Positions 11,001 through 22,350 of a DNA stretch of 64,000 nt are shown here, piece after piece. Below the pieces are notes generated by a model. It had not been told where the DNA came from. It made no database searches and was given only the letters and a program-made list of their open reading frames with translations. Made by a program: the position numbers and the translations under genes. Location of the stretch: NCBI GenBank assembly GCA_009193035.1, contig SWDT01000015.1, positions 124,001 through 188,000 on the forward strand, in the 5' to 3' direction. Numbering within the stretch: position 1 is the first letter of the stretch; every line of letters begins with the position of its first letter. This DNA is from Halicephalobus mephisto. Lineage: Eukaryota > Nematoda > Chromadorea > Rhabditida > Panagrolaimidae.

Positions 11001-12065
11001 ATCCTTTATTCATCTGCCGCATGTTCTCATCTCGAAATCGAATTTCAAGAATCTTTTCGACTTCAACACGTGTGAAGGCGTAACAGGAAAGAGTTGGAGC
11101 AGGGGGACAAAAGATGATTCGATAAGGTGTGATGATCGCTGTCCTCATGTTAACGTAGTCTTCATTTTTCAAATCCATTTTTGGAGCTAGTGCAAGCTGG
11201 AGATTTTCTAAGCATGGGTCTTTGCGGATATGGAAATGTATACTATAAAGCAGTTGTTCCATATCTTGAGAATGTATTATTTCGTCTTTAAATTGGTGAA
11301 GAAAGTATTTGCCTGGATAACCGAGAGATGTAACTGTCAGCAACATGTAAGACGAAGGAAGAAAGTTGACATTCATCCAATTCGAATGAAAAGGGGAAGT
11401 CGTCATTGGTATTGCAGTATACTGGATCTTAGAGAAAGAAAGCATTGAAATCAGTGCTGAGATGTCTTCTACAAGAAGAAGTTGAATCGCCGATCCGTTG
11501 ACAACATGGTCGATGAGGTTAGATGGAGCTCCTAGAGGTAATTCTGGGACTCGGTAGCAATTACCGAGACTTCCATCTTGATGTAAACGACCACACAAGA
11601 TCTTCGGGGGAGTATGGTATATAATGGTTAAGCCCTTATTGCCATCAAAGTTGAGGGATCTGATGGATGGAAAGTCAAGTTCTAAAACAACAACATTCAG
11701 ATGGTTATAATTCTTATTCATAAACGGAATCTCGATTTTGATTTGGTAAAGATCAAAGAAGATGTCGAATAAAACTCCAAAACGGGGCACACGGCCTCCG
11801 CCTATTTTGTATTTCTTTTGAGCGTTAGGCCAATAATTATTGGGATACTTGATATTTCTTTGTTCCAACTTGGAAAGGTAGTAGAAGTTGTTGTTGGCTG
11901 TAATCCCGAAAGAGATAATTGGAGCATGCAGCTGGCAATGAGATCTAAAAAATATCTCCTAAAATTCCACATATACAAAGCTGAACTCACACAAGGTTGC
12001 TCATGTTCGTTGTTTACCACTTTTGATGGATTAAGTGGTATGGATGAAGTTTGAATTTGAAAACC
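8062..12065 (-). CDS. Cellular RNA-dependent RNA polymerase (EGO-1/RRF-1 type), with one frame break
   Basis: Cellular RdRPs make secondary siRNAs on target RNAs in nematode RNAi and germline silencing. Minus-strand exons in order: 11991-12065 (tentative), about 10190-11958, about 10196-8963, 8919-8495, and 8454-8062 with TAA at 8064-8062. Introns are tiny: 32, 43 and 40 nt. Family blocks include NEFLCSNSKFKDC (the FLxxSxSQxRDCS region), FTDGCGRMS, FQVRYAGFKGMLVV, then GQVFIQYS. The catalytic loop GGGDMDGDEY follows, with the three aspartates encoded at 9818-9804. The total is about 1,250-1,300 residues, close to full length. The frame shifts by one base between FLRTLVRSDS (frame ending at 10147) and the downstream frame opening at 10196. 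No intron with valid ends repairs it, so this is either an assembly indel or a disabling mutation. The N-terminal start is unresolved; an ATG at 12167-12165 is a candidate. Confidence 0.9.
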
Positions 12066-12218
12066 CTAAGTATCAGATATTACTGGGATGATATTGTCTG
12101 AGAACCTTGAATTGAAGGAGCATCCAAAGTTATTCAATTTTAACTTTAACACGAGGAATGGATTCATCGTTATTAACAATGTTTCAATAGCTTTTAAATT
12201 CGTTTTTTTGATACTTTC

Positions 12219-13518
12219 TATAAGGTGAGGGAAAAGTTCAGACGCACAAAAAACACAGTAGAATTATTGGTAAAAAAGCTCGATGTTTTAGAACAGGGAT
12301 TTTGAAATTGTCATCCAAGTGTTTTATAAGGAATCTAAAACCACTTCCCTATTTTCACTTTAGAAGAAATAAAGACATCGAAACAGAAATACTCTGTCCT
12401 TGCTGCTTTGTATAAAGCTGAATATGCAACAAGTTTCATTGCGCAGATGCTCAAAATCTCATTCCGAATCGTTAAAAAAGTGTTAAGACGGTATCGAGAA
12501 ACTGAAGCAGTTACCGGCTGATCTAGAAGTGTCCATCCAAAATCTGCACGTACATTGAGGAACATCAGAATTATCCGGCAACGAATCCGTCAAAACCCGC
12601 ATCATTCCATGGGGAAAATAATCAGAGAACTTAGATAGACCCCAAAAGCATCTGAACCATTGTCAAAGAAAACATGCACTTCAAATTTATTGAGCTCCGG
12701 GAAGCTCGTACTCTGACAAAGGAAAACAAAGTCGCTAATTCCAGAAGGCACAGGTGCTGTTGATTCGGCTTGCAAACAACAAGTACCTCGATGTACTTTG
12801 GACTCATAGGAAACTTTTCATCATCGAGCAAGTCTTCAACAAGCAAAACGACAGGGTATTAGCCTCCAGTGTTGTCGTTACAAATTTCATCGGAAGACTC
12901 GTTGAGACAGGTGCGTATCCGAAATTTGTGATAATCTGAGTCGATATCACTGCAAACAGGAAGACTCCACTTACTTTTGTGAATCAAAAGGCGAGTGTTG
13001 ACCAGCCTTACTATGAAGAGCATATTCTGGAACGCGTCATGAAAGCTTGGACTGAGCGACACTTTGTAGACCAGAATTGGACTTTCCAGCAAGATTCTGC
13101 ATCGGCACGTCGTGGAAAGAGGACATAAAACTGATTTAAGAAAAATAACATTCACCTTATCACGTTGAAAGAATGGTCGGCAGACTCACCAGATTTGAAT
13201 TCTATGAATTTTTCTATCTGGAGATACTTGGAAAGCAAAGTCTGGTATAAGCTCAGCAGAACCTTAGAATCCCTCAAGACGGCTCTAGTGAAAGAATGGA
13301 GAATTCGGGAAGAAATGCTGTGATCTGCAATGGATGCAGTATCAAAGCGTCTGATGGTTTGTAAGAAAGCAAAAAAAACAGATTCGAAATCTAACTTGTT
13401 GTGTTATTAAGTTAGATTTCTAGTTACATTTTAGGATGTGCTTGATAAAGTGTTGGTTTAGATAAATATTCTTTTTCGCTATGTGAACCCGCATCCGAAC
13501 TTTTCTCCACCCTGTATA
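12219..13518 (+). mobile_element. Degenerate Tc1/mariner transposon with terminal inverted repeats
   Basis: The element is about 1.3 kb. Its left end (TATAAGGTGAGGGAAAAGTT..., from 12219) is an imperfect inverted copy of its right end (...AACTTTTCTCCACCCTGTATA, to about 13517), with TA at the borders. Inside, plus-strand fragments read as a transposase: a helix-turn-helix region (ALYKAEYATSFIAQMLKIS, from about 12400), RQNPHHSMGKIIREL, LANNKYLDVLWT, WTFQQDSA and SPDLNSMNFSIW. Stops at 12520 and about 12637 and several frame shifts break it. Of the three catalytic acids, the first position reads His (VLWTH, CAT 12805-12807) and the third Asn (AAT 13207-13209); only the middle Asp survives. It is immobile unless complemented. 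Confidence 0.88.
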
Positions 13519-16500
13519 TCTAGCGAATGATGAAAGATGTGAGAAACTTGACAAATATTAAAAGCCGAAAAACAATCAGAAATCATTAAAAATAATATTA
13601 GGATAGTGAAATTGTTGTACATATCAAGATCAAAATTGACTTTCCCGATCTGTCCTTTTTGTTAAAGAACGTGAAATTTCAAATTCTCAAGCATGGGAGT
13701 AAACAAGGAATAACGTAAAAAAATATCTATGACTGATCACAAGTGTCAATTTTAAGCTATTGTATTTTGGTCGAGTATTTTAGTAAACGTGTATCTGTGC
13801 CAAAAAGCAGATAAACACATTTATTCGATCTGCTTTTATTACTTCATAAACCTGCAGAAAAGAAACCAAAAACGGAGTTAAAGCAGATCTCATATCGTTT
13901 TTTAAACTTCGATCGAAATAAATTCACATATTGAAAATTATAAATTATCTATTTTTATGAATGTTAAATTAATACTTGTAACAAAAAGTTATTTAAAATG
14001 TTTTACCCATATGCAGAATATTTTTAGTAAAAAGGCTACTTTGAGTTGAACTTTCCTTAAACGTTAATTGAAGGATTTCAGATCTAAAATCACTAATAGT
14101 ACTTATGTCAGTCGAAAACTAGTATAAACATTTTAAAAATAAGTAAATAACGATCGATAATTAACATAAAGGTCTCATGTATCAACCACTAAAACTAATG
14201 GTTGTTCAATGCCTTATCAACAGAAATGATAACATAAATTAGTGGCAATAGTCATGTATGTTTTGTTCAAGAATTAAGGGAAGTTCTGGAACTTCCGAAA
14301 ACTTATAAGATGTTCACTTTGAAGAAACAGAGAAACTAAGCAGATTTCTGATTATTATTTTGGCTCCATAAGAAGTTGAAAATTATGACAATGGACTTTG
14401 GAGAAAATTATCATCAACAAATTACTACCTGTAGGAAAATAAATGGCTAAAATTAAAATCGACTTTAAAAGATAACGAGTTAATGAGGGAAACGAGAGCA
14501 ATGTTTCTTAAAAACTCATAAATGAAGAACACTCCTTGTGCTATGATTGTAATTTACTAGTGTTACTTATTGTAACCTTTGTAACTTTATATAATAGTTT
14601 AGTAGCTTAACATTTTGAACAAAAATATACATATATCACAAGGTTCTGTTAACATGATAGTATATAACTAAATTAATACTACTATGATATAAAATTAGAT
14701 GATTCTTAATTTGGTGAAAATTTGTTAAAATTTACTTCATAATCAAGTTCAGAAATTTTAAAATTGCGATTTCTAATGATAACCAATTAGACATGAGCAT
14801 ATGTATATTTGAATTATTAATTTTGCTGCAAATTACTGTGAACTTTTCTTATTATTAGAAAACCTTAAGAATTAATTAACTTTGAACATAATTCTACAGT
14901 TTCTTCCAAGAAAGTTGGGATTTATCGCAAGATTACAGGGAAATTTCATTGTTCTGCGTTGGAAATCCGTAATGTGATGAATCGTATTATTTCTACAAGA
15001 AGGCCTGATCTTTGAAAGAAACTCTCCGAGAGAGACTGAAGAATTATTTGAATAGGACCTCAAATCGGAGACATTTTTCAACAAGATTAAGTCTGAATGT
15101 GAAGTCAATCTCTTATTCAGAACAGTTACACAAGTTTTAACTTCTTGTCCATATATAAGGAGAATGAAAATAAGAAAAGTTCCAATTTTAGTTTTTACAC
15201 ATACGAAACTGGATTTTTTTCAACTAGCAAGTCGAGGTTTACTAGATATTAGATTGTTTCATGATATTTCTGCATATTATTTCTCCTTTCCAGGTGATTT
15301 TTTTAATGAAATGAAGTTCACTTGAGGTAATTCCGATATTTTTCAATATTATTAGCATGATCTTAAAAACCAGATATTCTTCCAAATGAAACTTTAAGAA
15401 AGTGTTATGTGTGAGGTTTTTTCAAAAGTCGTCGAGCGTGAAATTGGCTCTCTTTCTTCCATAATTAACAGCCAAATTTATCAGAAATAGTTCTAGAAAT
15501 GTTCCTGTTATCTCCAAAAAATGATATTAGCTTCCTTTTCAAAAGAACAACGCCAAGATCCGTGTTTGCAAGCTCAAAGAAATGGTTCCAACAGTATGGT
15601 ACTAACTTTCTTGTCTAAGTTACTCACTCTCCAGAGTTGAATCTTATAGAAAATCTTCATAGTATTATTATCTATGACATCTATCAAGGAAAAAATTTCA
15701 ATAACAAAAACTTTGAATTTACGATTTGTAAAGTTGGAGGTTAATCTTTAAAAAATCATAAAAGTTCCATCTAAGTCCATCATTCATAGGATTTTTAAGA
15801 TTATTAATAAGAATAAGGAATTCACCAGCTATGAAATCGTGTTTATTAATTAATGAACAAATTTGAATGCATATATTTTCATGTTAGACAGATTTGTGAC
15901 TTTTTAGAGTTTTTAAGTTTTTGACTACTCTTCCAAACAAACTGAAAAATTTTCATAACAGGAATTTTTCTGCTCTCTATTACACTTATGTCTTATCAAT
16001 TCAGTTCAATCAATTAATCAAAATTCTAGGATGCACGTGATTGTTCAAATATTTCTAATCAATCTGAAGACTAAAGAAATAATCAGATTGGGAAGTAGAC
16101 AAAATATTAAATAAGATTAGGTCTTACTTTTGTAGAACTGCATGCATAATAAGTCTGAAGACTGTTTTATACACAATTATTATTTTGCTTATTTAAACTC
16201 AGAGTAATTTGAGTTGCAATTTCCGATACATGATGGAAGTTGATGAAACTTATCTCTTTTAATTGACCATGATCTGCCTCTGTTATTAAGAGTAAGGAAT
16301 TCATTATGAAGATGTTGTTTTATCTTAACAAAGAAGTCATCAAACCACTAAAAATCGGCCAAAAAAGTGAGCAATAAAGACACTTCTTTATCACATCGAA
16401 TCCCTTCTTAATCTGATCAGTCTTTAGTTAATGCATTGTTGGATACAGTAAATAAATCTACAGAATAAATAATTTATTGGCGACAATTATTGTCATACAA

Positions 16501-16523
16501 TATGAGGTGTAAATTAGTAGAAT
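13519..16523. other. AT-rich gene desert
   Basis: About 3 kb of AT-rich DNA follows the transposon. I found no gene, tRNA or convincing exon on either strand. The short open frames (for example 14872-15108 minus) lack splice context and recognisable motifs. A pair of similar short stretches (AAGGAATTCA at about 15815 and about 16294) hints at old duplicated repeats. Confidence 0.5.
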
Positions 16524-16948
16524 TTATTTACATGGGGGCATAGTTTTGGCGTGATCGTAGATGGAATCGTCACAGTATCCACAACTGTGTCTGCAAGTCC
16601 TCATCGCAAATTCTGCATCTTTGCAGGAGAACTTTCCCATTCCGTAATCCTTGAACTTTCTGCAGAAGGTTACAGAATGCTTGTCCTTACACATAGTAGG
16701 AGCTTTGAAGATGGGTTTGGCGTTGTCAGGATGGATCTTGTCTGAAATGTTATTTATAGATGATGGTCATTTTGGCAACAAATATTTACGAGTTTCAATG
16801 TAGTTGCGGCATTCCATGCAGCAGAGAGTTGTGTGGAAGTCATTGTCGTTAAGACAACGTTTCTCAAACACGGATCCATGATGTCTTCTCAAAGACTGAC
16901 AGGCCGTTTGACCGATTCCATCGCGACAACACGGAAGAGAAGCTTGAT
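16524..16948 (-). CDS. Secreted-type protein with a ShKT domain (5' end not found)
   Basis: Two minus-strand exons join in phase: 16948-16790 and 16741-16524 (intron GTAAAT...TTTCAG; stop TAA 16526-16524). The first encodes a Cys-rich segment (CCRDGIGQTACQSLRRH, then CLNDND and CCMECRNYIE). The second holds a six-cysteine ShKT domain with spacing C-x8-C-x11-C-x8-C-x3-C-x2-C, starting MCKDKHSVTFC and ending CRHSCGYC. ShKT domains are greatly expanded in nematodes, usually in secreted enzymes or surface proteins, and do not by themselves imply toxicity. An exon with a signal peptide should lie upstream (above 16948) but I could not identify it. The acceptor TTTTGCAG at 16949-16956 shows the model continues 5'. 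Confidence 0.75.
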
Positions 16949-19770
16949 CTGCAAAAATGGATACTAATTGGTTAATTGCGCAAAAGAAATAACGAGTTCA
17001 TGAGATTCCGAATCCTCTGAATATCTTTCAAATTGAATTATACAGCAGTTATCTAATCAACTAGTTAACTATAAGGTATCTCAAAAGGTTTCAAATTTTA
17101 AATCGCCCTAACTTCGCGCATACATGACGAGTTTCAGTAATTCTTTTTCGTCAAACTGAAATAACTTCCCCACTTTATAATGAAAATATCGAAAATTGAT
17201 CATTGTAGGGAATACCTTTCTTTCTTCAGAGATGAGTAGAATCTTTTGAAACAGAATGCTCAAGGTAAAGTATTCAGCTATGCAATAAGTGAGAGTTCTT
17301 TAAGTTTAATTATTTTTTGGAAAGTTCCTTGAAATTAGTCCTATTACGTGAAATGAATGATAAATTCAGGAGATACTGAAAGAGAAGTTGGAATTTTACG
17401 CAGTATCCACTAAACCAGAACAGTTGCAACTGGAGGCTTGTTCTCGGGGACACTCTATTTGCTTTATTTGAACTTTCCCGTCCCCTAATTCCCTTTCTCG
17501 ATGAAAAAATCGAGTTTGACCAAGTTGCAACCGGTCCCGCAGTCAATTTTTGGATTCTTTTGATTGATTATTCATTTTTGTTGATTCTCCCGGTGTGAAA
17601 TGGCGTATTTTTATTTTATCGCTCTTTTCACGCCTTGATTATGATTAACTTACTCAAAATTCTTCTTTAATTTCTGCAAAACCCAAGAGGAACGTTCAAT
17701 TAGCTCTTGAACTGGTTCGATTATTTGTGGCTTTTTTAATTTCACACTTGCATCACTGCGCTTGATGTTTTCGTAACAAAAACGAGTGGGTAAACAACTT
17801 TTAGAAGACAATACTCGAAGCCTTGAACCACCCTCAAGGGCCCGATGGAACGAGCATCCATACTTGTTTTCTTTTTGCTTGTACCTCGAACAATCTTTAT
17901 GATTTCCGAAAATCCAGGTTGAATCGTCATCTCCGTTCTATTAATTTTCCTTGTCCCACTTTTCCGAACGAGAGTGATGGATCAAAAGTTTTGTCTGAAC
18001 CGACTGGCTTTGTCTTTTCTCGAATTTTGCGTGAAAATGAATATTCTCAATTTTGGATAGACATTGTTCTACTGATTTATGACGTTTTAATTCCTGGAGC
18101 TCTAGAAATCATAATTTCGTTCTTGTCCGGGAATTAGCCGGGGTACTTGCGCGGGTCTGGCCCATTTCCCGAAGGAAAGTGGGTCATTATTTTTCGGGAT
18201 TGCCATGACATTGGAGTAATTTCGAAACAAACTAAAGCTTCTAATCCTAGTCTTCTGTACTAATGCAGGATTTCCTTCTCCAATTCTTCTTGCATCAAAT
18301 ATTGTTCGACAAACCTTTGCAAATTCTTTCATCGCCCAATTTATCCATTCTTTCCTTTTTTAGCTTTGTTCCAATTGTCGCTTTTCTTAAACAATCCGAG
18401 CTAAGACAACTGAATTTACCCACTGGTCATCCAATTTCCTCAAAGCCATTTTTGTTTTCAATCAAGTTCTTTTTCTACCAGCTTTATTCTTTTTTTTAAA
18501 ATACGTAAAGCTTCCTGGATTTTTTTCATAACATCTGGGCCATTTTCGAAATTTTAAAAAAAGGAAGTCTATTTTTTTGAAAAAATGTTTCTAGTGATTC
18601 AGTCCTGACCTTAGATTGTTTTGAAACTCCTTCCAAAACATTATAAAAACGAATTTTTATTTTTGTAATCAACATTAAATTGATTTTGCTCTAGAAAATT
18701 CAGATTTAGTTTAAATAGTCCATTAATGTTTTTTTGTTTTAGAAATATTTTTTCTTGTTTACGAACCGAAAATCAGACGACTTTGGAACAGCTTTTTGAT
18801 GAGTTAGTTGACATTTCCAGATAATCCAACAAAAACTCAAAGATTTTTAAATTTTTTTGCAAAGGGGCATCGTAAACTTTTATATTTTCCATCAAACCAA
18901 AAAGTCAATTCTTATCCAATTTCGATTTTTTTCGGAAAAATCAATTTAATCTGAGGTTTTCCCAGATGCAAAATTTCTTCCACAAAGAACAGGATCTTCG
19001 GAAAATCACGGGCCATTGAATTCGCAAATTTCTTTGACACTTTTGGGAATTTAATTGGGCATTGTTTTCACTACCAAGGCCATAGGTGTAGGTAAAGGAA
19101 CATCTGAAGTAATGTTCTCCCTAGAACTGAGAAGCGCGAAACGAAATTCTTGTTTGTGATTTTAAATATTTTAAGAATGCATAGAAAATTCTTTACTTTA
19201 TTCTAAAAACATTTCTAATTATATCTGCTTTACTAATCATAGCTACAAACAAAAGGAAGTGGATTTGGGACAATTTCCCCTTTCTTAAAATTTGGAAAAA
19301 TATCAGAAATATTTTCGTTTTTATTCTAAATTTTTAAAGACCAAAAAAACCTCCAAGGAAAACTGTCCTTTAAGAAAATTCCCTGGTTACACCCATGGCC
19401 AAAGGTGTTGACGAGCCTTTCCATCAAAAGTAATAATTTTATCTGTTTCTATGGCTATTGATTGGCATAAATGTTGCTTGCATTGTCGCTATTAACTTAA
19501 ATCTAATCTCCTTAGTGACATGAGTAAAACTAATCTATTGATTAAACTTGGGAAGGAACCACGGGATCTCGATCGTCATTAGTCAATCGAACCGACGGAA
19601 TAATCTGCCGTATTTTTTCGTTGGATCATTTTCGGCCCTAGATTATCTAGTCTCGTTCGACTCAAGGAAACTTGACCGGCTGACGCGACATACACTCCAC
19701 AATCTATTTCCCAATCTATTTGGTTTTTATAAACTGGAATTTACGTACCTTCATTTGAGATTTCCAGAAA
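16949..19770. other. Long spacer upstream of the Rho gene
   Basis: No coding exon could be supported. It may hide the 5' exon of the ShKT gene (minus) and the promoter of the Rho-like gene (plus). The stretch 18480-19400 is very AT-rich with poly-T and poly-A runs. Confidence 0.45.
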
Positions 19771-20943
19771 ATGCACAGGGCAATGGTTCCCACGGGGAAC
19801 TTGAAGTGTGTATTCGTCGGGGATTCTGCCGTCGGCAAAACTAGTCTCATCGTGGCCTACACTACGAATGGCTTTTGCGAGAGGTATTCCCCTACTGCTT
19901 TCGACAATTACTCTGGTGAGTCTTAAGTAGAAATAACAAGATAATTCTCAACCCCCTTACAGTCAGTGTAACTGTAGACAACAAACCCCTCAAAATCGAG
20001 CTTTGTGATACTGCTGGTCGAGTAAGTAGTTTTTTTAATAAAAATAAAACTCACTTAAATTCTCAGAACTCCTAGCCAAAGGTCCGAGGGCCTTGTTTGG
20101 GTTGACGATGGTTCTGTTTAAAACCATCTGGGTCAAGTTGAATATCGGCCTAAAATTAGATTTCTTACCAGTTTGAAAACGATTTCGAAACTCACAAAGA
20201 TTCATAAAGTCTTCTGCCTTCGGCAACATTGAAAACAAAAAAGAGGAAAATACAAGTTCTCGTGATCAGTTTCATTTTTCGAATCAAAACTATTCTGGCT
20301 CCAAGATTTAGACCGACTTTAAAAATCCCGGCTTTGCAAGTGGATTCAAAATTGACATTTTTATGTCCAAAGACAAAAGAATTTTTTTTCTCGCGGATCG
20401 AAAATTGACAGATCTTCGGACAATGAGACTTTCTATATTTGGAGATAAAAGAGGATCCGGGAGGTCATGAAAAAAATTAATCGAACTAATTTTTAGTCCG
20501 AATTTGATTCCTTGAGGCTCCTGTCCTACAACGAAGCCAGTGTGTTCTTGCTCTGCTTCAGCGTCATGTCCCAGTCCTCGCTCCAATCAGTTCTCCACAA
20601 GTGGCTTCCAGAAGTCCAGGCGACTTCCCCTGATGTCCCGGTGATTCTCGTCGGAACGCAATCTGATCTTAGACAGAATTTGGGAAGAGTTCTGGATCTG
20701 AAGAGACGGGGACAGAACCCGGTGGACTACAAGTACGCAAGGAAGGTGGCGGAACAGAACCACATGGAGTACATTGAGTGTTCCGCCTTGACACAGCACA
20801 ACTTGAAAGAAGTCTTCGATCTGGCAATTCTGAATGCCCTTTCAAGGAAGAAGAAACAGCAAATCCATGAAAAACAAAGAACTCCGACGACTTTCAAAGA
20901 ATCGTTCAGAAGACTTGTCACAATGACGAGAAAGTTAATTTAG
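19771..20943 (+). CDS. chw-1: RhoU/Wrch (CHW-1)-like Rho GTPase with atypical G1 and switch II residues
   Basis: Exons 19771-19915, 19963-20021 and 20497-20943 give 216 aa. TTTCCAG just before the ATG is a likely trans-splice acceptor. The G-domain motifs are G1 GDSAVGKTS, effector [20 protein letters not shown]3 DTAGR, G4 GTQSDLR and G5 [14 protein letters not shown]; the last two and TAFDNYS match the RhoU/RhoV group. Ser19 replaces the glycine equivalent to Ras Gly12, and Arg68 replaces the glutamine equivalent to Gln61. The Arg codon is the last codon before a canonical GTAAGT donor, so it is not a splicing artefact I can explain away. Both changes usually impair GTP hydrolysis. The C-terminus is basic ([17 protein letters not shown]) and has no CAAX box or terminal cysteine, unlike most Rho proteins. 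Polyadenylation signal at 21036-21041. Confidence 0.92.
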
Positions 20944-21035
20944 ATATTTTTAATCCATCTCTAGCCTCTTCAGATCTCTCTACTCACTTTTGCCTTGAGA
21001 TTTTGACGATTATATTTTATTCACTTTGGAAATCC

Positions 21036-21041
21036 AATAAA
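21036..21041 (+). terminator. Polyadenylation signal of the Rho-like gene
   Basis: AATAAA lies 93 nt after the stop, before the sti-1 promoter elements. Confidence 0.6.
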
Positions 21042-21142
21042 AGTCATTATTTAAAAAAGGAAAGATTGTTTATCGCACTGCGCTTTGGAACGAAAACCAG
21101 TCATTGAGAGAGGCTCCCGCCGCGAAAGGTTCGGCCTCTATC

Positions 21143-21155
21143 TTCTGGAACTTTC
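21143..21155 (+). promoter_or_regulatory. Heat-shock element upstream of sti-1
   Basis: TTCTGGAACTTTC is a perfect three-unit HSE (TTCnnGAAnnTTC), 89 nt before the sti-1 ATG. A weaker GAAAGGTTC (GAAnnnTTC) lies at about 21124-21132. HSF-1 control of an HSP70/HSP90 co-chaperone is expected. Confidence 0.75.
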
Positions 21156-21243
21156 TCGTCGACTCTTGTCTTGCTTCTCAACATTTATTTCTTTTCTTTC
21201 GTCAGTTGTTTGTGTCGAAATTCGTGTTATTTAGCTGCTAAGC

Positions 21244-22350
21244 ATGTCTGAACAGGTACGTTAAACTTCTGAAGATGAAATAGTAACATGAACCCTTTCA
21301 AGGCTATTGCTGAGAAAAATCTTGGAAACGAGGCTTACAAAAAGAAAGATTTCGCCACTGCTCACAAGCATTATGACGCTGCAATCGCTTTATCCCCGAA
21401 GAACCCCACTTTCTACACCAACAAAGCTGGTATGTAACCTTGAGTGCTGTTATTTTGATCAAGTTTTATATGGAGTTTTCAGCGGTGTTCTTCGAAGAGG
21501 GAAAGTTCGACGAATGTATCGAGGAGTGTAAAAAAGCGATTGATATCGGTCGCGAAGTCCAGGCAGAGTACACCCAAATTGCTAAAGCCATGGCGAGAAT
21601 CGGTAATGCTTATGTGAAGATGAACAACTTGAAAGATGCTTTGTACTGGTTTGGCAAATCTCTTTCCGAGCACCGTGATCCGGAAGTCGTCAAGAAACAC
21701 AAGCAGGTAGAGAAGGAATTGAAGGATGCCGAACGTTTGGCCTACATTGACCCCGAAATCTCAGAACAAGTGAAGCAGGAAGGAAATGCTCTTTTCCAGA
21801 AAGGCGACTATCCGGGCGCGTTGAAACAGTACAATGAAGCAATTAAGCGAAATCCTGACAATCCTGTCCTCTACTCCAATCGAGCTGCTTGCTATCAGAA
21901 GTTGATGGAGTTCCACAAGTGTATTGAGGATTGCGATACTTGCCTCAAGAAGGACCCGAAGTTCGGTGAGTTTCATTCTGTTTTGATTTCTCTAAAGTAG
22001 TGGTTTTAGTGAAAGCGTACCTTCGTAAGGGAACTGCTTTGATCGCTCTCCGTGAATTCACACGTGCTCAGCGTGCCTATGAAGAAGCCCTGACTCTGGA
22101 CCCTAACAGTAAGGAAGCTCAGGAGGGTCTTTCCAACTGCTACCGCTTGAACGACGAAGATCCTGCTAAAGCCCGTGAACGTGCTCTTCAAGATCCCGAG
22201 ATTCAGCAGATCCTTGCCGATCCTTCAATGAGATTGATTCTTGAACAGATGAGCCAAGATCCAAAGGCTGTTCAAGAGCATTTGAAGAACCCTGACATTC
22301 TCACCAAATTGTTGAAGCTTCGGGATGCTGGTATTGTTGGAATGCGTTAA
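21244..22350 (+). CDS. sti-1: STI-1/HOP co-chaperone, short nematode form
   Basis: STI1/HOP links HSP70 to HSP90 during client folding. Exons 21244-21255, 21303-21429, 21483-21965 and 22010-22350 give 320 aa, exactly the C. elegans STI-1 length. The protein starts directly with a TPR block ([22 protein letters not shown]), equivalent to TPR2A of human HOP, then TPR2B ([20 protein letters not shown]). It ends with a DP domain ([20 protein letters not shown]) and GIVGMR. The N-terminal TPR1 and DP1 of vertebrate HOP are absent, as in C. elegans, so HSP70 and HSP90 C-termini must be served by the remaining TPRs. A heat-shock element sits 89 nt upstream. Confidence 0.97.

Noticed and set aside
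11802..12020. 72-codon minus-strand frame as the RdRP N-terminus
   Set aside because: It is in a different frame from the 573-codon RdRP exon and cannot join it; the reading EIFFRSHCQLHAP...YYLSKLEQRN is continuous with the polymerase instead.
14872..15108. 78-codon minus-strand frame in the AT-rich desert
   Set aside because: Protein-like in parts, but isolated, without acceptor or donor partners, and in a region with no other coding signal.
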